Source: Fulvia fulva | Lineage: Eukaryota; Ascomycota; Dothideomycetes; Mycosphaerellales; Mycosphaerellaceae | DNA length: 64,000 bases | Direction of reading: 5' to 3' | Assembly (NCBI RefSeq): GCF_020509005.1 | Contig: NC_063013.1 | Location: forward strand, 6,200,001 to 6,264,000 | Shown here: one piece after another, positions 32,994 to 45,300 of the stretch | How positions within the stretch are numbered: position 1 is the first letter of the stretch | How the letters are laid out: each line of letters starts with the position of its first letter | The notes under the pieces: model-generated | The model's database searches: none | What the model was told of the DNA's origin: nothing | The model's input: the letters and a program-made list of their open reading frames with translations, nothing else | Position numbers and translations under genes: made by a program

Positions 32994-33093
32994 TATCGCG
33001 ATCCGAGCGTATATATAGGTAATAGCCTATTATTGAAACTTAAGGCTACGTACGCTAAGAATTAGGTAACTAATTGGTTACCTATAGCCTCTT
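32994..33093 (+). repeat. truncated Copia-3 LTR (first 100 bp)
   Basis: It starts TATCGCGATCCGAGCG and matches the first 100 bp of the Copia-3 LTRs at 33557 and 40347, then stops at CCTCTTTA. With the LTR at 28365-28571 it forms an inverted arrangement around the same 3' untranslated sequence. The dyad here is symmetrically mutated (GGTAACTAATTGGTTACC). Confidence 0.7.
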
Positions 33094-33556
33094 TATTACG
33101 GGCGAGAGGGCTATAGTATAGTCGGGTAAAGATATATATAGTTACGCGAGCTATCTAAGAGGTCTAAGGGAAGGCGAATAGATAAAGGAATTGGCAGGGC
33201 GCTAGCGGCCGCTAGCGCGTAGAGTTACGGCCGATAACGTCGATATGTCGCGGGGTAGTACGTAAAGTATATAAGAACCTTAGCGAGTATAAATCTAAGA
33301 TATAGAAAAGCTACCTAAGAAAACTCTAAATATAAAGCTAAGCGCTAAGCCGGCGGTATATTCGGATAAGAACGTTATATCCTCCTCTACTAGACCCTAA
33401 TATACCTATATTAGCCTAAGGCGGCTAGCCTAATTGCCTATATACTTAAATCGATAATAAAAGAGATCCTAAAGCTTTAGCTTCCTTTGTCGTAGCTTGC
33501 TAGCCTATAACCTTTTAGCTTACTTTACTCCGTATATATAACTATCTTACGCGGCT
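33094..33556. repeat. unassigned RIP-mutated repeat, left half (right half 40559-40709)
   Basis: It begins TATTACGGGCGAGAGG, like the Gypsy LTRs in this window (original TGTTACGGG). It is interrupted by Copia-3: the duplicated CGGCT at its end (33552-33556) recurs at 40554-40558, after which the repeat continues. No coding region is recognised. Confidence 0.5.
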
Positions 33557-33952
33557 TGTTACGATCCGAGCGTATATATAGGTAACATCCTATTATTAAA
33601 ACTTGAGGCTACGTACGCTAAGAATCAGGTGACTAATTAGTCACCTATAGCCTCTTTAAGAGCAACATTTGTCTATTCTAGATAGACATATATATGTCAC
33701 GGGTAGCCCGCGACCCCCTACTATAGCTCCGTCGGCCCGGCTGAACCGCGGACCTTCTATATCGGGTTAGCGCGGCTTGGCTTTACTTTATAACTTCGCC
33801 GCGCCTCGCGCTCCTCTTTCGTAGCTTTGTAGAACAATAACTATCTCGTTCGGACCCTATAATACGCGCGCCCTTATAATATAATATATAACCTGCTTTT
33901 GAAACACCCTATATAAGCCCGTATAATAACTTCCTACACTTCTAACGTAATA
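33557..33952 (+). repeat. Copia-3 5' LTR, with a nested 184-bp insertion
   Basis: It starts TGTTACGATCC and ends CTAACGTAATA. Without the nested insertion and its 5-bp duplication it is 207 bp, like the 3' LTR. It contains the TGACTAA/TTAGTCA dyad near 33630. Confidence 0.85.
33695..33878 (+). repeat. 184-bp solo Gypsy-type LTR inserted in the Copia-3 5' LTR
   Basis: It starts TGTCACGGGTAGCC and ends CGCCCTTATA. It is flanked by perfect 5-bp duplications ATATA (33690-33694 and 33879-33883). It matches 40710-40893 in opposite orientation over exactly 184 bp. Comparison with the uninterrupted 3' LTR restores the empty site exactly. Confidence 0.85.
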
Positions 33953-33965
33953 GTTATAAGCCCGG
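33953..33965 (+). other. Copia-3 primer-binding site
   Basis: GTTATAAGCCCGG directly follows the 5' LTR. It is the same motif as in Copia-1 and Copia-2. It fits the complement of the initiator-methionine tRNA anticodon arm with one TG-to-TA change (see findings). Confidence 0.65.
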
Positions 33966-36900
33966 TTAGCGCTTACTAACATTTACTACGATAAGGAAGC
34001 CCTAAAGTAGAGTTTGTATCGTTATAGCACTACTACTATAACTAGTATAGTAGTACCCCTAGGCCTAGTGAACCCGCGTAGAACTTTTACTAGCCTACAA
34101 CCCATTTTATAGTTATAGCTACTACCGAGACGCCGGTAACTACCGGTGCCCTACCTTAGGATACCGTAGTTCTAAAGAGCTATAACTAATAGGACAAGTT
34201 TGACCGTTAGCTAGAGCTCTACGTAGAGTCTTTGAATATCTAGAAGTATATAGATCCTTACTAACTAAGTAACGAGCTAATAGAGCCTACTTACTTAACG
34301 TTTAAGGAAATCTAATAAGCGTATACGGTAGGAGACGCTATATTAAGAGATCTTATTAAGCTACGACAAACAGACGTAGACCGAAGGTAACGGATATACG
34401 ATATCTTTACTACTACGCGATCAAAGCTTATTACCTACCTTATCCGTACGACGATAGAGCTAGGGCAAGAGCTAATATACGGCTAGAATACTCTTAGAGC
34501 GAAATACTAGGCTCTTAAGGATCAGTATAGTCTAGACGATATACTACGTAAGCGGTAGCTTACGCTTAAGCTGTCTAGGCTTTAGAAGGCTAGCGTACGT
34601 AGAATTAATAACTAGTACTTAGACTAGTTAGTTTTATAGACTAAGATACTTAAGTATAACTACGCCGAGTACGACAACCTTAGTAGACACTTCCTACTTA
34701 CTATTTAGTAGAAGCAGGCTCTAGCCTACGGTGCTTCTCTATATAACGAGTAGAAGCGTAACAAAATGTCACTACAAAAGCTTACTAAGCGTTACCTCGA
34801 ATAGATACGCGACACCGTACTAGTAATAACTAACGCTCGATTAGTCTTCGTAACCTTCTCCGGAGAAACCTTAGTAGAAGCAGAGGAGAAAACAGCACCT
34901 ATAGGTGCTAGTCAAAAGGAGGGTGACCGTAGTAGTAGCCGTAGTAATAACCGTAGTAATAGCCGCGGTAATAAGGGTCGTAGTAGTAGCCGCGGCGACA
35001 AGAACAAAGATAAGGATAATAATAGGCTAAGTAGCTACTAGAACATTACCGGCGAGCCCAAGGACACCTATTATAAGGGCCTATTCTTATACGATGTGAT
35101 TAACCCCGACAAGCGCCTAGTAAAGGATTAGCGCTTAGAGTAGTAGAAGAAGTACTAGAAAAACTTTATTAACTACTACTTAAGCGACGACGGCGAGCGT
35201 CTGCTTAGCGTGTTAAATCGTAACAATCGTAAGGACTAGGAACGTAACAAGGCTATTACTAATACAAAGAAGGCATTACTAAGCGATAAGGGCTTTATTA
35301 GCCTTACTGTTCTTTCTAGCTTAATTAGCAAGTTGAGCGTCAACTTTAGGGATTACTAGGTATATAATAACTGTTTAGACACTTATATGATTAATCATTA
35401 TGACTAGGAGGGTATAGAGTTCATTATAGAGCGCCTTACTACCTTAGAAATCTAGGCTAGAACAACCACCTTTCCAATTATAGCGTTAGGGCGTGTTTAT
35501 ATATTAATTAGGGGCCATTTATTCACCTTACTAGATGTAGCTTACTACCTAGGCTTTTATATGAACGTCATCTCTTACATACGTATAGAAAGAGCCGGAC
35601 TCTAGTAGTACGGACGTAGCAATTCAATGTAGTATAACGATACTAAATTAATAGACCTATACCGCCCTACTAGTACAATCCCTTTCTTTAAGGTAGTTAC
35701 ACTACCTAAGTCACCTATCATTTACTAATGGCCTATAAAAGAGGGCCTAGTACTACCGAAGGTTACTAAAAAGATACGTAACGCGTACTTTATTAGCACT
35801 ATTAGTAGGGGTACAAACATCGGCGATAAACCTACTAATAGCGTAGTATCTCTAACTACTTAAGAGGATAGTAACCGTATCGTTCTCGTAGTTATAAACA
35901 GTACTAGGGGCACTTAAGGTGTAGCTACGTCTAGTAGGACCCCTATTAAACACCGAAAGCTCTCTAGCCGCTAGTAGTATCAAATCTTTGGTTACATTAG
36001 CGCTGAACGTATTAAGTAGTTACCGCTTAGAGTTAAGGGGGTGATTATTAACGATAGTCTAAGCGCACCCCTTACTATATATTATAGAGTATATAGGCTT
36101 AGTAAAGCTTATAAGGTGTATAATCGGTCTTAGCCTATTAGGGTAATGACTCTATACGGCTATATAGCTATAGACTTAGTAGAATTTACTGTCGCCTATA
36201 ACGGTAATAGGTACCTCGTCTACTTCTACGATCTAGATACCTATAGACACTTCTAGCTTACTATTAAGAATAGGGATTAGCAATTGGTATTAGCTTGCTT
36301 TAATAGCCTACTAAGCTTTATTAACTTTATTGGTCGTAGGTTCGTATACTTCTATAGCGATAACGAGCCCGCTATTAGGAAGGTGTTTCGCTTAGTCATT
36401 AATAACAATAAGGTTAAATAGCACGTAACCGCGGAATACGCGCCTACGTAGGACCTAGTAGAAAGAGCTAGAGCTCTGATTATCACTATAAGCAGAACTA
36501 TTCGTATCTACGTACGATTCCCGGAAAAGCTTTAGCTAGAATATACTATAGTAGCGGTGTACATCCTCTAGCGATCCCCTATCTAGTCAAAGGGCTAGAA
36601 GACCCTATTCGAATTAGTAATAGGACAAATTCCGAACGTAGGTCATATAGTAGTATATAGCTCCCTTATATATGTATTTATCTATAGACTAGATCAGCCT
36701 AGTAAGAGCGAGAAACTCTAAGAGAGAGCGCTTATAGGCTACCTTATAGGATACGACTCTACTAACATCTACCGCGTATAGGACCTATTAAAAGATAGTG
36801 TTATACGAGTTAAGGATGTCCTCTTCGATAAGACTACGTTCTATAACCTATTACGCCTAATAGTAGGGTATACGACCCCTATCGAGAATATCGTAATAGC

Positions 36901-39457
36901 GGAACTAGCTAAAGAGCCTAAATAATACTACGACCTATATATCGCTTATTACGAGTAAGATATAGTATAGGCCGAGGGGATAGAAGAACAGGCTAAACAG
37001 CCGTACACCTAATAACCTCGAGACGTCTACTAAAAGCTCCTTAGGCAAGAACTATACTAGCCGTAATACCGCGAGTTAGTAATATATAACTAAAAAGACC
37101 GGCAAATCGAGCACGTAACAGATCACGTGACTTGAGACAATATATAGTAGTTAGTACATAATACTACTGACTACTACGACACCCTATAGCAGTAGATAAT
37201 AGATGCCCTTACCGTAGAAGACCGTAAGGACATTATAGGCAATACGGACCCTAATCGCGAGCTATATCTATTCACATTTATACTACTAGAAGACGCGTTA
37301 ATACATAACGCGTCTAATATACTACTCTTCCCCCTAGAGCTAGAGCTCTATACACTAGAGGAGTCTAACTATATAGTTATAGAGAATAGAAAGCGCCTAC
37401 GAACGGCCTACTTCTACTATATACTATACTAGATTATAGTCGCTAATATAATTATCGGCTAGATATCCGGTATACGACCTAGAACACGCGCCTATCGCGA
37501 TAAGAGCGATCGAAGCCCTACACGAAGAGGCAATAGCCCTCTAAGGCGTGTTAATACTACTACCTCTATATACCGCGATGACCTTCCGCCCGAACCTTCT
37601 AACTACCGAGCCGCTATAAAACACCGCTTCTCCTAATAGTAGATCGAAGCTATAGCTAAGGAGTTTGCTAAAGCCCTAGTAATAGGCACATTTAGATAGG
37701 CAATAAAGGAAGAGAAGGATTAGGATGCTTAGTAAGAGGAGGGACTTTAGCCACTACTACCGCTTAAGTAGGTATATAAATATAAACTAGACGAGTACGG
37801 TATACTAAAGAGCTTTAAGGCTAGGCTATACGTAAGAGGCGATTTGTAAGGAACACACTTAGACATATACGCCGCTACACTACTAGTAAGTATGTTCCGC
37901 CTCTACTATACTATAGCCGTAAGCTTCGACCTAGAAGCCGAACAATTCGATATTATTAACGCCTTCCTAAACTCGGACCTACTATATACTATGTATCTAT
38001 AACCACCTCCTAGAATCGACAGGCCATCCTATAGACACACCCTTAAGCTAGTTAAGGCCCTCTACGGTCTAAAGGAGTCCCCTTTATTATAGTATAACTC
38101 CCTAACCGAGACGCTAGCCTCCCTTAGACTAGTATCCCTATCGGACTCCGAATGTATCTACTATAACAATAAGGTTATGTTCTTCTTTTACGTTAACGAC
38201 CTAGTTATGCTCTACTACCGTAAGTATAAGGCCTATACTATTAACATTAAGTAGCGGCTACTTACTAAGTACGAGATGTACGAGCTCGGTGATCTCTCCT
38301 AGTTCCTAGGAATCAAGGTTACGCGCGATAGAAACAAGCGCTTGCTATAGCTCTCTTAAGAAGACTACCTTAAGAAGCTAGCCACCAAATTTAGTATATC
38401 TACGAATACACGTAAAACGATAGTACTAGTAGATCAACACCTTGATTAGACCGTTCTAGAGGGTCATTAACCCACCTCTATCTCTATCCTTACGTACTAA
38501 CAACGTATAGGATCCCTTAACTTCGCCGCCACACCTACGCGGCCTAACATTGCCTTTTCCTTATCTATACTATCGTAGTATCTGACTAAGCTAACTAAGA
38601 CATACCTTAAGCTTATAGATCAGTACTTACGCTATCTCCTAGAGACTAAGAACCTCTGCCTTATATATAGCGCTAGTAAACACATCACTAGCCTTTATAG
38701 CTAACTAGAGCACCTCGGTAGTAACTACGAGTTCTTTAGAGTATCGGACGCGTCCTACGGCATAAATAATGATAGGACTAGCTTAAATAGCTAGGTCTTT
38801 ATACTGTTCGGTAGACTAGTAGATTATAAGGCATCTAAACAAATCACTATCACTAAGTACTTAATAGAGGCTAAGCTACTCGGGCTTTTACAAGCCGCCT
38901 TAGAGCTTATATAGTAGGAACGAGTCTTCGCTAAGATATACCTTTAGTTTAATCAGCGTACCTACTTATACTACGACAACACGTAGACTATCCGCCTTAT
39001 TAACTAATAAGGGCAAAAGCTTAATACAAAGCTACGCCACGTTAATATCTACTACTACTAGCTCCGATAGCGAGACTAGCGCGGAGACATTAAGATCAAG
39101 TATCTTAGTACTAACGACATGCCTATAGACGGGCTGACTAAGCTGCTTCTACTACAGAAGCATAAGCACTTCGTTAAGCTGCTTAATATAGCTAAGGAAG
39201 GCGTAGACCTACGTACCTTAGTACCCTCTATAGCCGTATTAGGAGGTAACGGGCCAATAGACGCCTAAGAAGCCCGTAGTAGCGGCATCACCTTATCTCG
39301 AAACGAACACCGAACGGCTTCATCTTTACGGACACCTCTCTAGAAGCGCTAGTAGGCGTAAAACACAGCCACTAGTAGCTACTAATACTATAGACGATAA
39401 CGAAGCTAGGGCAAAGTATCTACTATTCACCGGTACGGCCCTAGCACTATTATTAAC

Positions 39458-39575
39458 AGGTGTTTCTCGGACTCCTATTGGCTAACAGCGTAAGGGCGAG
39501 AAACACCCCTATTACTAGTAGTAGCGTACGCGCGCGATAAAAGCAGCGCGTCTAATTAGAAAGCGAGAAACACCT
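39458..39575. repeat. 118-bp inverted-repeat unit in the Copia-3 3' untranslated region
   Basis: The unit opens with AGGTGTTTCTCG (39458-39469) and closes with its perfect complement CGAGAAACACCT (39564-39575). A second complement copy, CGAGAAACACC, lies inside at 39497-39507. It could be a miniature inverted-repeat element or an RNA hairpin. No clean target duplication is visible. Confidence 0.5.
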
Positions 39576-39717
39576 CTAACTTACTACTAGTAATAACACT
39601 ACTACCTTGTCACCACATCATCCGCTACTTTCGTACCTTATACATAGCACACACTTGCCTAAAACAAAAAGGTGTCACCACCCTAAGGTGATGAACTTTA
39701 AAAGTATAGAAAGTAAG

Positions 39718-39737
39718 GCACCCCGAAGGTGCCTTTT
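39718..39737 (+). other. perfect short hairpin followed by a T run
   Basis: GGCACC and GGTGCC flank a CCGAA loop, followed directly by TTTTT. It lies in the less mutated pocket of the Copia-3 3' untranslated region. It could act as an RNA hairpin or a Pol III-type stop; no gene is recognised before it. Confidence 0.35.
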
Positions 39738-40346
39738 TAACTTTCCGATACCGTTGCTCCGGTATTACCTATTAGAGCCCTATTACACCTTATATAGTGC
39801 AAGCTCTGTCGTAGACAGCCTAGTACATTACGCTACTGACTAGTATCTTATACTCCCTAGGGGTAGAGCGAGCTCTCTTACTATTTGCCGGAGCAAAATA
39901 ACTTAGTATAGAGCAATTATCGGACAATTCAATAAGTTGAGCGGACGACAATATATGTTTAAGTATACGATAGGACTAAGGCTACCCCTAGATTGAACTT
40001 AGGACCTCTAATGTTTGCCGGTAGGTGAGATAATTGTACACTGAAGTGAAAGTCCGTGTAACGGGACTATTACCTAAGCTATCTTACCGGTAACAGTTAC
40101 ATATTCTATACTTTTTATATAGGTAATAATGGCAGTAGTGAAAGTAAGGAATGAGGGAAGGGGTACAAAGCTCACCTTACTTACCTCACCTCACTTCACT
40201 TGAAACAGCTAACTTACCCTTACTATAGTAGTAGTAATAGCGAGGGCCTAACGTTACTGCTATAGGTAGGGGGGGTAGTTATAACAGGGTATACGCGATT
40301 ATATAGGAATCAGCTCATTTACTCTAGCGCACGAGCTAAGGGGGTG

Positions 40347-40553
40347 TGTCGCGATCCGAGCGTATATATAGGTAACATCCTATTATTAAAACTTAAGGCT
40401 ACGTACGCTAAGAATTAGGTGACTAATTAGTCACCTATAGCCTCTTTAAGAGCAACACTTGTCTATTCTAGATAGACATATACAATACACAACCTGCTTT
40501 TAAAACACCCTATATAAGCCCGTCTAATAACTTCCTATACTTCTAACGTAATA
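40347..40553 (+). repeat. Copia-3 3' LTR (207 bp)
   Basis: It starts TGTCGCGATCC and ends CTAACGTAATA. It is preceded by the purine tract GCTAAGGGGGTG and followed by CGGCT (40554-40558), the duplicate of 33552-33556. It contains the 22-bp perfect palindrome TAGGTGACTAA/TTAGTCACCTA near 40415-40440. Confidence 0.9.
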
Positions 40554-40558
40554 CGGCT

Positions 40559-40709
40559 TAACTCTACTACCTAAGCTTACTACGAGCTTACTAACCCCGT
40601 TAGATAACCTCGCCGGGAGCTTCTTACGCGTGTTCGCGCCTTCCTATATCGTTAGAAGCTCGTAGTATTAGGTAGCTCGTATAGAACGTAAGTATAAAAG
40701 TACGCTCTT
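40559..40709. repeat. right half of the unassigned repeat split by Copia-3
   Basis: RIP-mutated sequence with no recognisable coding, continuing the repeat at 33094-33556 after the target duplication. Confidence 0.45.
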
Positions 40710-40893
40710 TATAAGGGCGCGCGTACTATAGGGTCCAAACGAGATAGTTGTTATTCTACGAAGCTACGAAAGAGGAGCGCGAGGCGCGGCGAAGCTATAA
40801 AGTAAAGCTAAGCCGCGCTAACCCGATACGAAAGGTCCGCGGTTTAGCCGGGCCGACGTAGCTATAGTAAGGGGTCGCGGGCTACCCGTAATA
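40710..40893 (-). repeat. Gypsy-1 3' LTR (184 bp)
   Basis: It is the same 184-bp unit as 33695-33878, in minus orientation (starts TATTACGGGTAGCC, ends CCCTTATA). On its right lies the complement of a purine tract, GTACCCCCTCTCTT, so it is the 3' LTR of the minus-strand element that follows. Confidence 0.75.
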
Positions 40894-42045
40894 GTACCCC
40901 CTCTCTTAAAATATGCCTTAGTCCTCTAAGCGTTATCTACCTTATAAGGCTACTTACCTATCGAGCTCTATAATCGCGCGAACGCCTAATTATCCTCTAG
41001 TACCCTATCGTTATCCGATAATATCGTATTCGCTCTATTAAGACTATCCTCGACCGGCTTCCTTCGAGAAATATATTGCCTAGTTACCTAGCTTACCCTA
41101 GACCTAAGTCTGTCTTCTGCTAGTACTCGCGTATAATCCTTATAACTAAAGTTAGGTATTATTATAGGCTCTATAGGCTCTACTTAAGTATCGGTATAAC
41201 TACCGGTACTATTATAGAGCTAAGGGCGGTAGTTTAGACTAGAGACCCTAGTTATAATAGTAGGCTTTCCCGTAACCTAGCTAATATAGCGGTACGTAGT
41301 AAATATATACGGAGTAGATTCTATTAGAGGTAAGGCTCGAGGCGACTTATTCGTAACGGTGTCTTTCGGAATGACCCTAATCGTATTAAGCCCGAGCACC
41401 TTAGTAGCTAGTAGGGACTAGTTAGATAGAGCTACGAAGCCTATAGGCGTAGACAACTCCGGCCGGTTATAGTAAAAGTCTATAATAGCGGCGGCCGCGT
41501 ATTTAAATATGTTCTTAGCCGGTTACTAGGTCTTACTATCCTCCTTATTCTAATATCTAAGCTATTTTACCTTATACTAAGTGTCTACTTTACACTTCTA
41601 CCCCTTCTTTACTTTACCTACTCGCTTACGGGTATATATATCTAAGATCTTCTCTACCTTATATATATAGGTATTACGACTATATTAGCGGCTATATCGG
41701 CTTCGGTAGTATCGGGCTCGATAGTTATTAGCGGTAGTAGTACTAGATACTAGCCTTTAAGTAGTAGGAAGTCGGGATGATCGGCTCGCTAAAGTAACGA
41801 GGTGTAAAAGTAGTTATCGAGTCCTACTATAGCGTCCGATAATCTTAGTTTATATAAGAGCTTAGCTAGTATAACTTCTATAATCTAGTACGGGCTAGCG
41901 TATCTTCTATCGAGCTTCTTAGATAGTCGAGTCGTACGGATGTTCTTAGTACTTAGGTATACCTAGTCGCCTACTTTATAGTCTAGCGGGATACTTCGGT
42001 AGCGGTTTACTACTTTAGCTTAGAGAGCTTATAATATCTATATAT
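40894..42045 (-). mobile_element. Gypsy-1 internal region, 3' part (integrase C terminus), RIP-mutated
   Basis: Minus-strand reading near 42000-41750 gives KVGDQVYLSTKNIRTTRLSK and then DAIVGLDNYFYTSLL, the integrase C-terminal GPF-like region of Ty3/Gypsy. The element is interrupted at 42045 by Copia-1 and resumes at 47661. Confidence 0.75.
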
Positions 42046-42280
42046 TGTTAAATAGGTACGGGTGGATAGTAGCGGAGTGGAGTAAGAGATCAATCTTTAA
42101 CTAACTAATAGCACGAGCATGTAGCAATATATCAGGAACTAATGTGTTGATTGTGTTGGATGTCTATCTAAGCTAAAGGGGAGAGAAGGTATCTCCCTAC
42201 AAGCTGAGTCATCGTGGATGCCTCAGGCTGCCAGATCACTTCCTGATTGTTGACTCCCTTTGAGATGCTACATCTTAACA
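42046..42280 (-). repeat. Copia-1 3' LTR
   Basis: 235 bp with TGTTAA/TTAACA termini. It differs from the other LTR mainly by CpA-to-TpA type changes, for example CTTTAACTAAC against CTTCAACTGAC. Confidence 0.93.
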
Positions 42281-42345
42281 CTCCCACTCATCTCGTATAG
42301 GAGGTTACAGTCTGCTCACTTCCTATCAATAGTACTTGGACCTTT

Positions 42346-45300
42346 TTATGACAGGTTCAGCTGGCTTACAAACCTCTAGAAGTGTGGACCAGTCTTTGGT
42401 TTTGTAAACCCGTCTGCAACCATCTCAGAGGTTGGGGTGTACTCAACAGCAATAAGCCTCCTCCACCAAAGTTTCCTAACAGCGTTATAGGCAATGTCAA
42501 TGTGCTTCGACTTGTCATGAACATGTGCATCTTTCACTAGGGTGAGGGCAGCTTGATTGTCACCTCTTAATTGGACTGGTCTCAAATTTGATACAGTCTC
42601 CTGGTTTCTAGTGATTCTTGGTTGATGGGAACAGTCTCCCACTAACTCTAGACAATCCATTTCCCTTAGCAGTGAAGCTAGGAATTGGGACTGCTTCGCA
42701 CATGCATTCATAGCCATGTATTCAGCCTCCATTGTGGATGTTGCTACAGACTTTTGCTTCTTGCTCATCCAAGAAACTGGTGCCCTATAGAGGAAGAAGA
42801 CATACCCAAGGATTGAGACTCTGTCTGCTTTGTCCATTGCATAATCAGAATCACAGTATCTAATAAGGTGTCCTTTTCCAGACTTTGAGAACTGAAGTCC
42901 TAGATCAGGGTATGATCTTAGGTACCTAGTGATCTTCTTCAAAGCCTTTATGTGGTAGGTGGATGGGTCACTCACAAATGAGCTCATCCTTCCTAGGGCA
43001 AAAGCAATGTCTGGCCTTGTGATTGTTGCTGGCCACATCCAAGTACCATTAATACTCTGGTACTCTGCCTTGTCACACCTCTCATCCATGTGGCTTGAAG
43101 GTTTGAGGGCCTCATAGCTGTCCATGGGTGAGTGTGTAGGTGCTGCCTTCTCATGGTTCATTCCCATCTTGGCTAGGCTGTCCCTAACAAAGTGTCCTTG
43201 GTCAAGTTTCAGGATTCCTCTCTTCCTGTCCCTTGTGACTCTCATGCCAAGGATCTTTTCAGGTTCACCTAGATCTTTGATCTTGAAGATCTTGCCAAGT
43301 TCTCTTTTGAACCAGAGAACATCTGTCAACTTTGGTGCAGCAATTGGAATGTCATCCACATGTATAAGGATTATGATCTCCCTCTTCTTATGGATAAGTA
43401 GGCATGGATCCACTTCTGACTGTGTGAATCCAATCTCTCTGAGCTTTGACACACAGAGTTGATTCCAATCTCTAGCTGCTTGCTTAAGTCCATACAAGCT
43501 TTTGAGGATTTTGAACACCATGTTTGGTGGAAGCTCAACTCCTGGTGGTGGTAACATAAAGATGTCTTTATGGAGGGTGCTTTCTGTGAATGCATTGTTC
43601 ACATCCACTTGGTGAAGATGAAGATCCTTCTTACACACAATAGCCATAAACACCCTAAGGGTGTCCTGTCTTACTGTAGGTGCAAATGTCTCTATAAAGT
43701 CAACACCAAACTTCTGTGAGAAGCCCCTTGCAACTAGTCTAGCCTTGAACTTTTCAATAGCTCCACTAATGCTTCTCTTAATATCAAAGACCTATCTTGA
43801 TGTAACCAGATTTGCTCCTTTTGGTGGAACAGAATTTTCCTAGGTGTTGTTACTCTGTAGAGCATCTAGTTCCTTTTGGATTGCTTCCTTCTAAAGATGT
43901 CCCCATTTCTTGTCATTTATAGCATCCTTGTAGGATTCTGGAATTGGGACCTCTTGCTTGTATGCAATGGCTTCTACAGTTGCTGCAAAGGCCATTTCCT
44001 CAACTTCTTCCAGGAATTCGCTATCCTATAGTATTGAACTGTCCACTGATTGCATGGCTGCAAAGAAAGCTTGGTGAAAAGCAGCAAGGTTCTCTAAGAG
44101 GTCCATTGCTTCTCCCACTTCAGTGGTTAGTTCGGGCTTAGGGACTATAGATTTTGGGGCTTTCTGTTTCATGTCATAGCCCTCAACATCATAGTCAGCC
44201 TTTCTCTTTCCAAGGGATGATTTAGGGACCGTCACTTGTGACCTAGTAACGTCTATTTCCTAGGGATCTAGGGAGCTTCTCTCAATTGGCTGATCGATTT
44301 TCTGAAATTCCCCTACGTTCTCCGGAGGCTAGGGAAGTTGCACAAACAGCTTTCTCGGCTGAGCGACTTTAGGGCTCTCAATTGGCTGATCTATTTCGGG
44401 GGGGCTCTGATGGACGCCTGAATGGTAGGTAGATTGTCCTAAGGATACGTTCTTCCTCGGCCTTCCTAAGGGCTTCCTAGCTGGTGCACTGCTTAGTAGA
44501 TTCAATGTTGGAACATTGAGACCCATATCACCTCCAGGCTGGTCCTCAAAGAAGTCTGCATGTGTGTGTTGTTTAACAGCTCTCATGTCTGGTTCCCAAA
44601 AGAGCCAGGCTTTAGCTGTGTTTTCAACATACCTAATAAACACTGCTTCTTTACCCCTATTCATTAGCTTGTCACTTCTTGCCCATTGAGGTTGGGATCT
44701 TGTGTCCATATAGACAACAGCTTTGCATCCCCAAACTTTCAAATGGTTGATGGTCGGTTTGATACCATCAAAAGCCTCATCTGGTGAAACCTTGAACCTA
44801 TCGTAATCTGGGCCATTTGGCAGTTTGTTCCTCATATAAGTTTGGGCCTCTAGTGCTTCAGGCCAAAATTCAACCGGCATTTTAGCCTCTTCAAGCATTG
44901 CCCTTATAGAGTCCTCTGAGGTTTGTATTGACCTCTCAACTGGTCCATTCTGTAGAGAGTTGTATGCCTCAGTCGGCTCGAGCCCAATCCCCAAATCCTT
45001 CTCCCACTGCTTCACTAATGCAATAAGTTCTTTTGCATTGTCAAGTCTTACTGCTTTCAGCTGCGCTAATGATTTCCTCTCTGCTTTGATCTTCCAGTTC
45101 TGGAGAGCAACTGGAGCATCTTCTCTTTTCCTAAGAGGAAAGGTCCACTTCTTCCTAGAGAAGTTGTCAACAATCTCAAGCCAGTATTTGAATCCTAGTC
45201 TTGAGATTGGTAGTGGGCCACATATGTCAATAGATACAAGGGCAAGTCTTTCAGGTCTTCTCTCTGTAACTTTGCCTTTGTACTTCTTCATCTTTGCTAT

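Larger units (their letters stand above)
33966..40346 (+). mobile_element. Copia-3 internal region, RIP-inactivated gag-pol plus long 3' untranslated region
   Basis: The plus strand carries a Ty1/copia order riddled with TAG stops. Gag lies at about 34100-34900, followed by an Arg/Ser-rich tract at 34930-35010 (RSSSRSNNRSNSRG). A protease-like patch lies near 35350, and integrase at about 35700-36900. Reverse transcriptase follows at about 37800-38350 (AEQFDIINAFLNSDL; FFYVNDLVMLYY, originally YVDDL). RNase H is at about 38700-39100, and the frame ends near 39270. About 1.1 kb of untranslated sequence follows, including a less RIP-mutated pocket at 39580-40180 and a polypurine tract just before 40347. 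LTRs and the CGGCT duplication show the element is complete in extent. Confidence 0.85.

Noticed and set aside
28472..33100. The inverted sequences around 28.5 and 33.0 kb as terminal inverted repeats of a DNA transposon.
   Set aside because: Both arms proved to be Copia-3 LTRs in opposite orientation, matching the LTRs of the complete element at 33557-40553.
39990..40080. tRNA-like sequence with a GTTCAATC box-B-like motif on the minus strand (also at 32930-32990).
   Set aside because: The T-stem does not pair even after reversing likely RIP changes, and no acceptor or anticodon arm could be folded. Possibly tRNA-derived, but not supportable as a gene.
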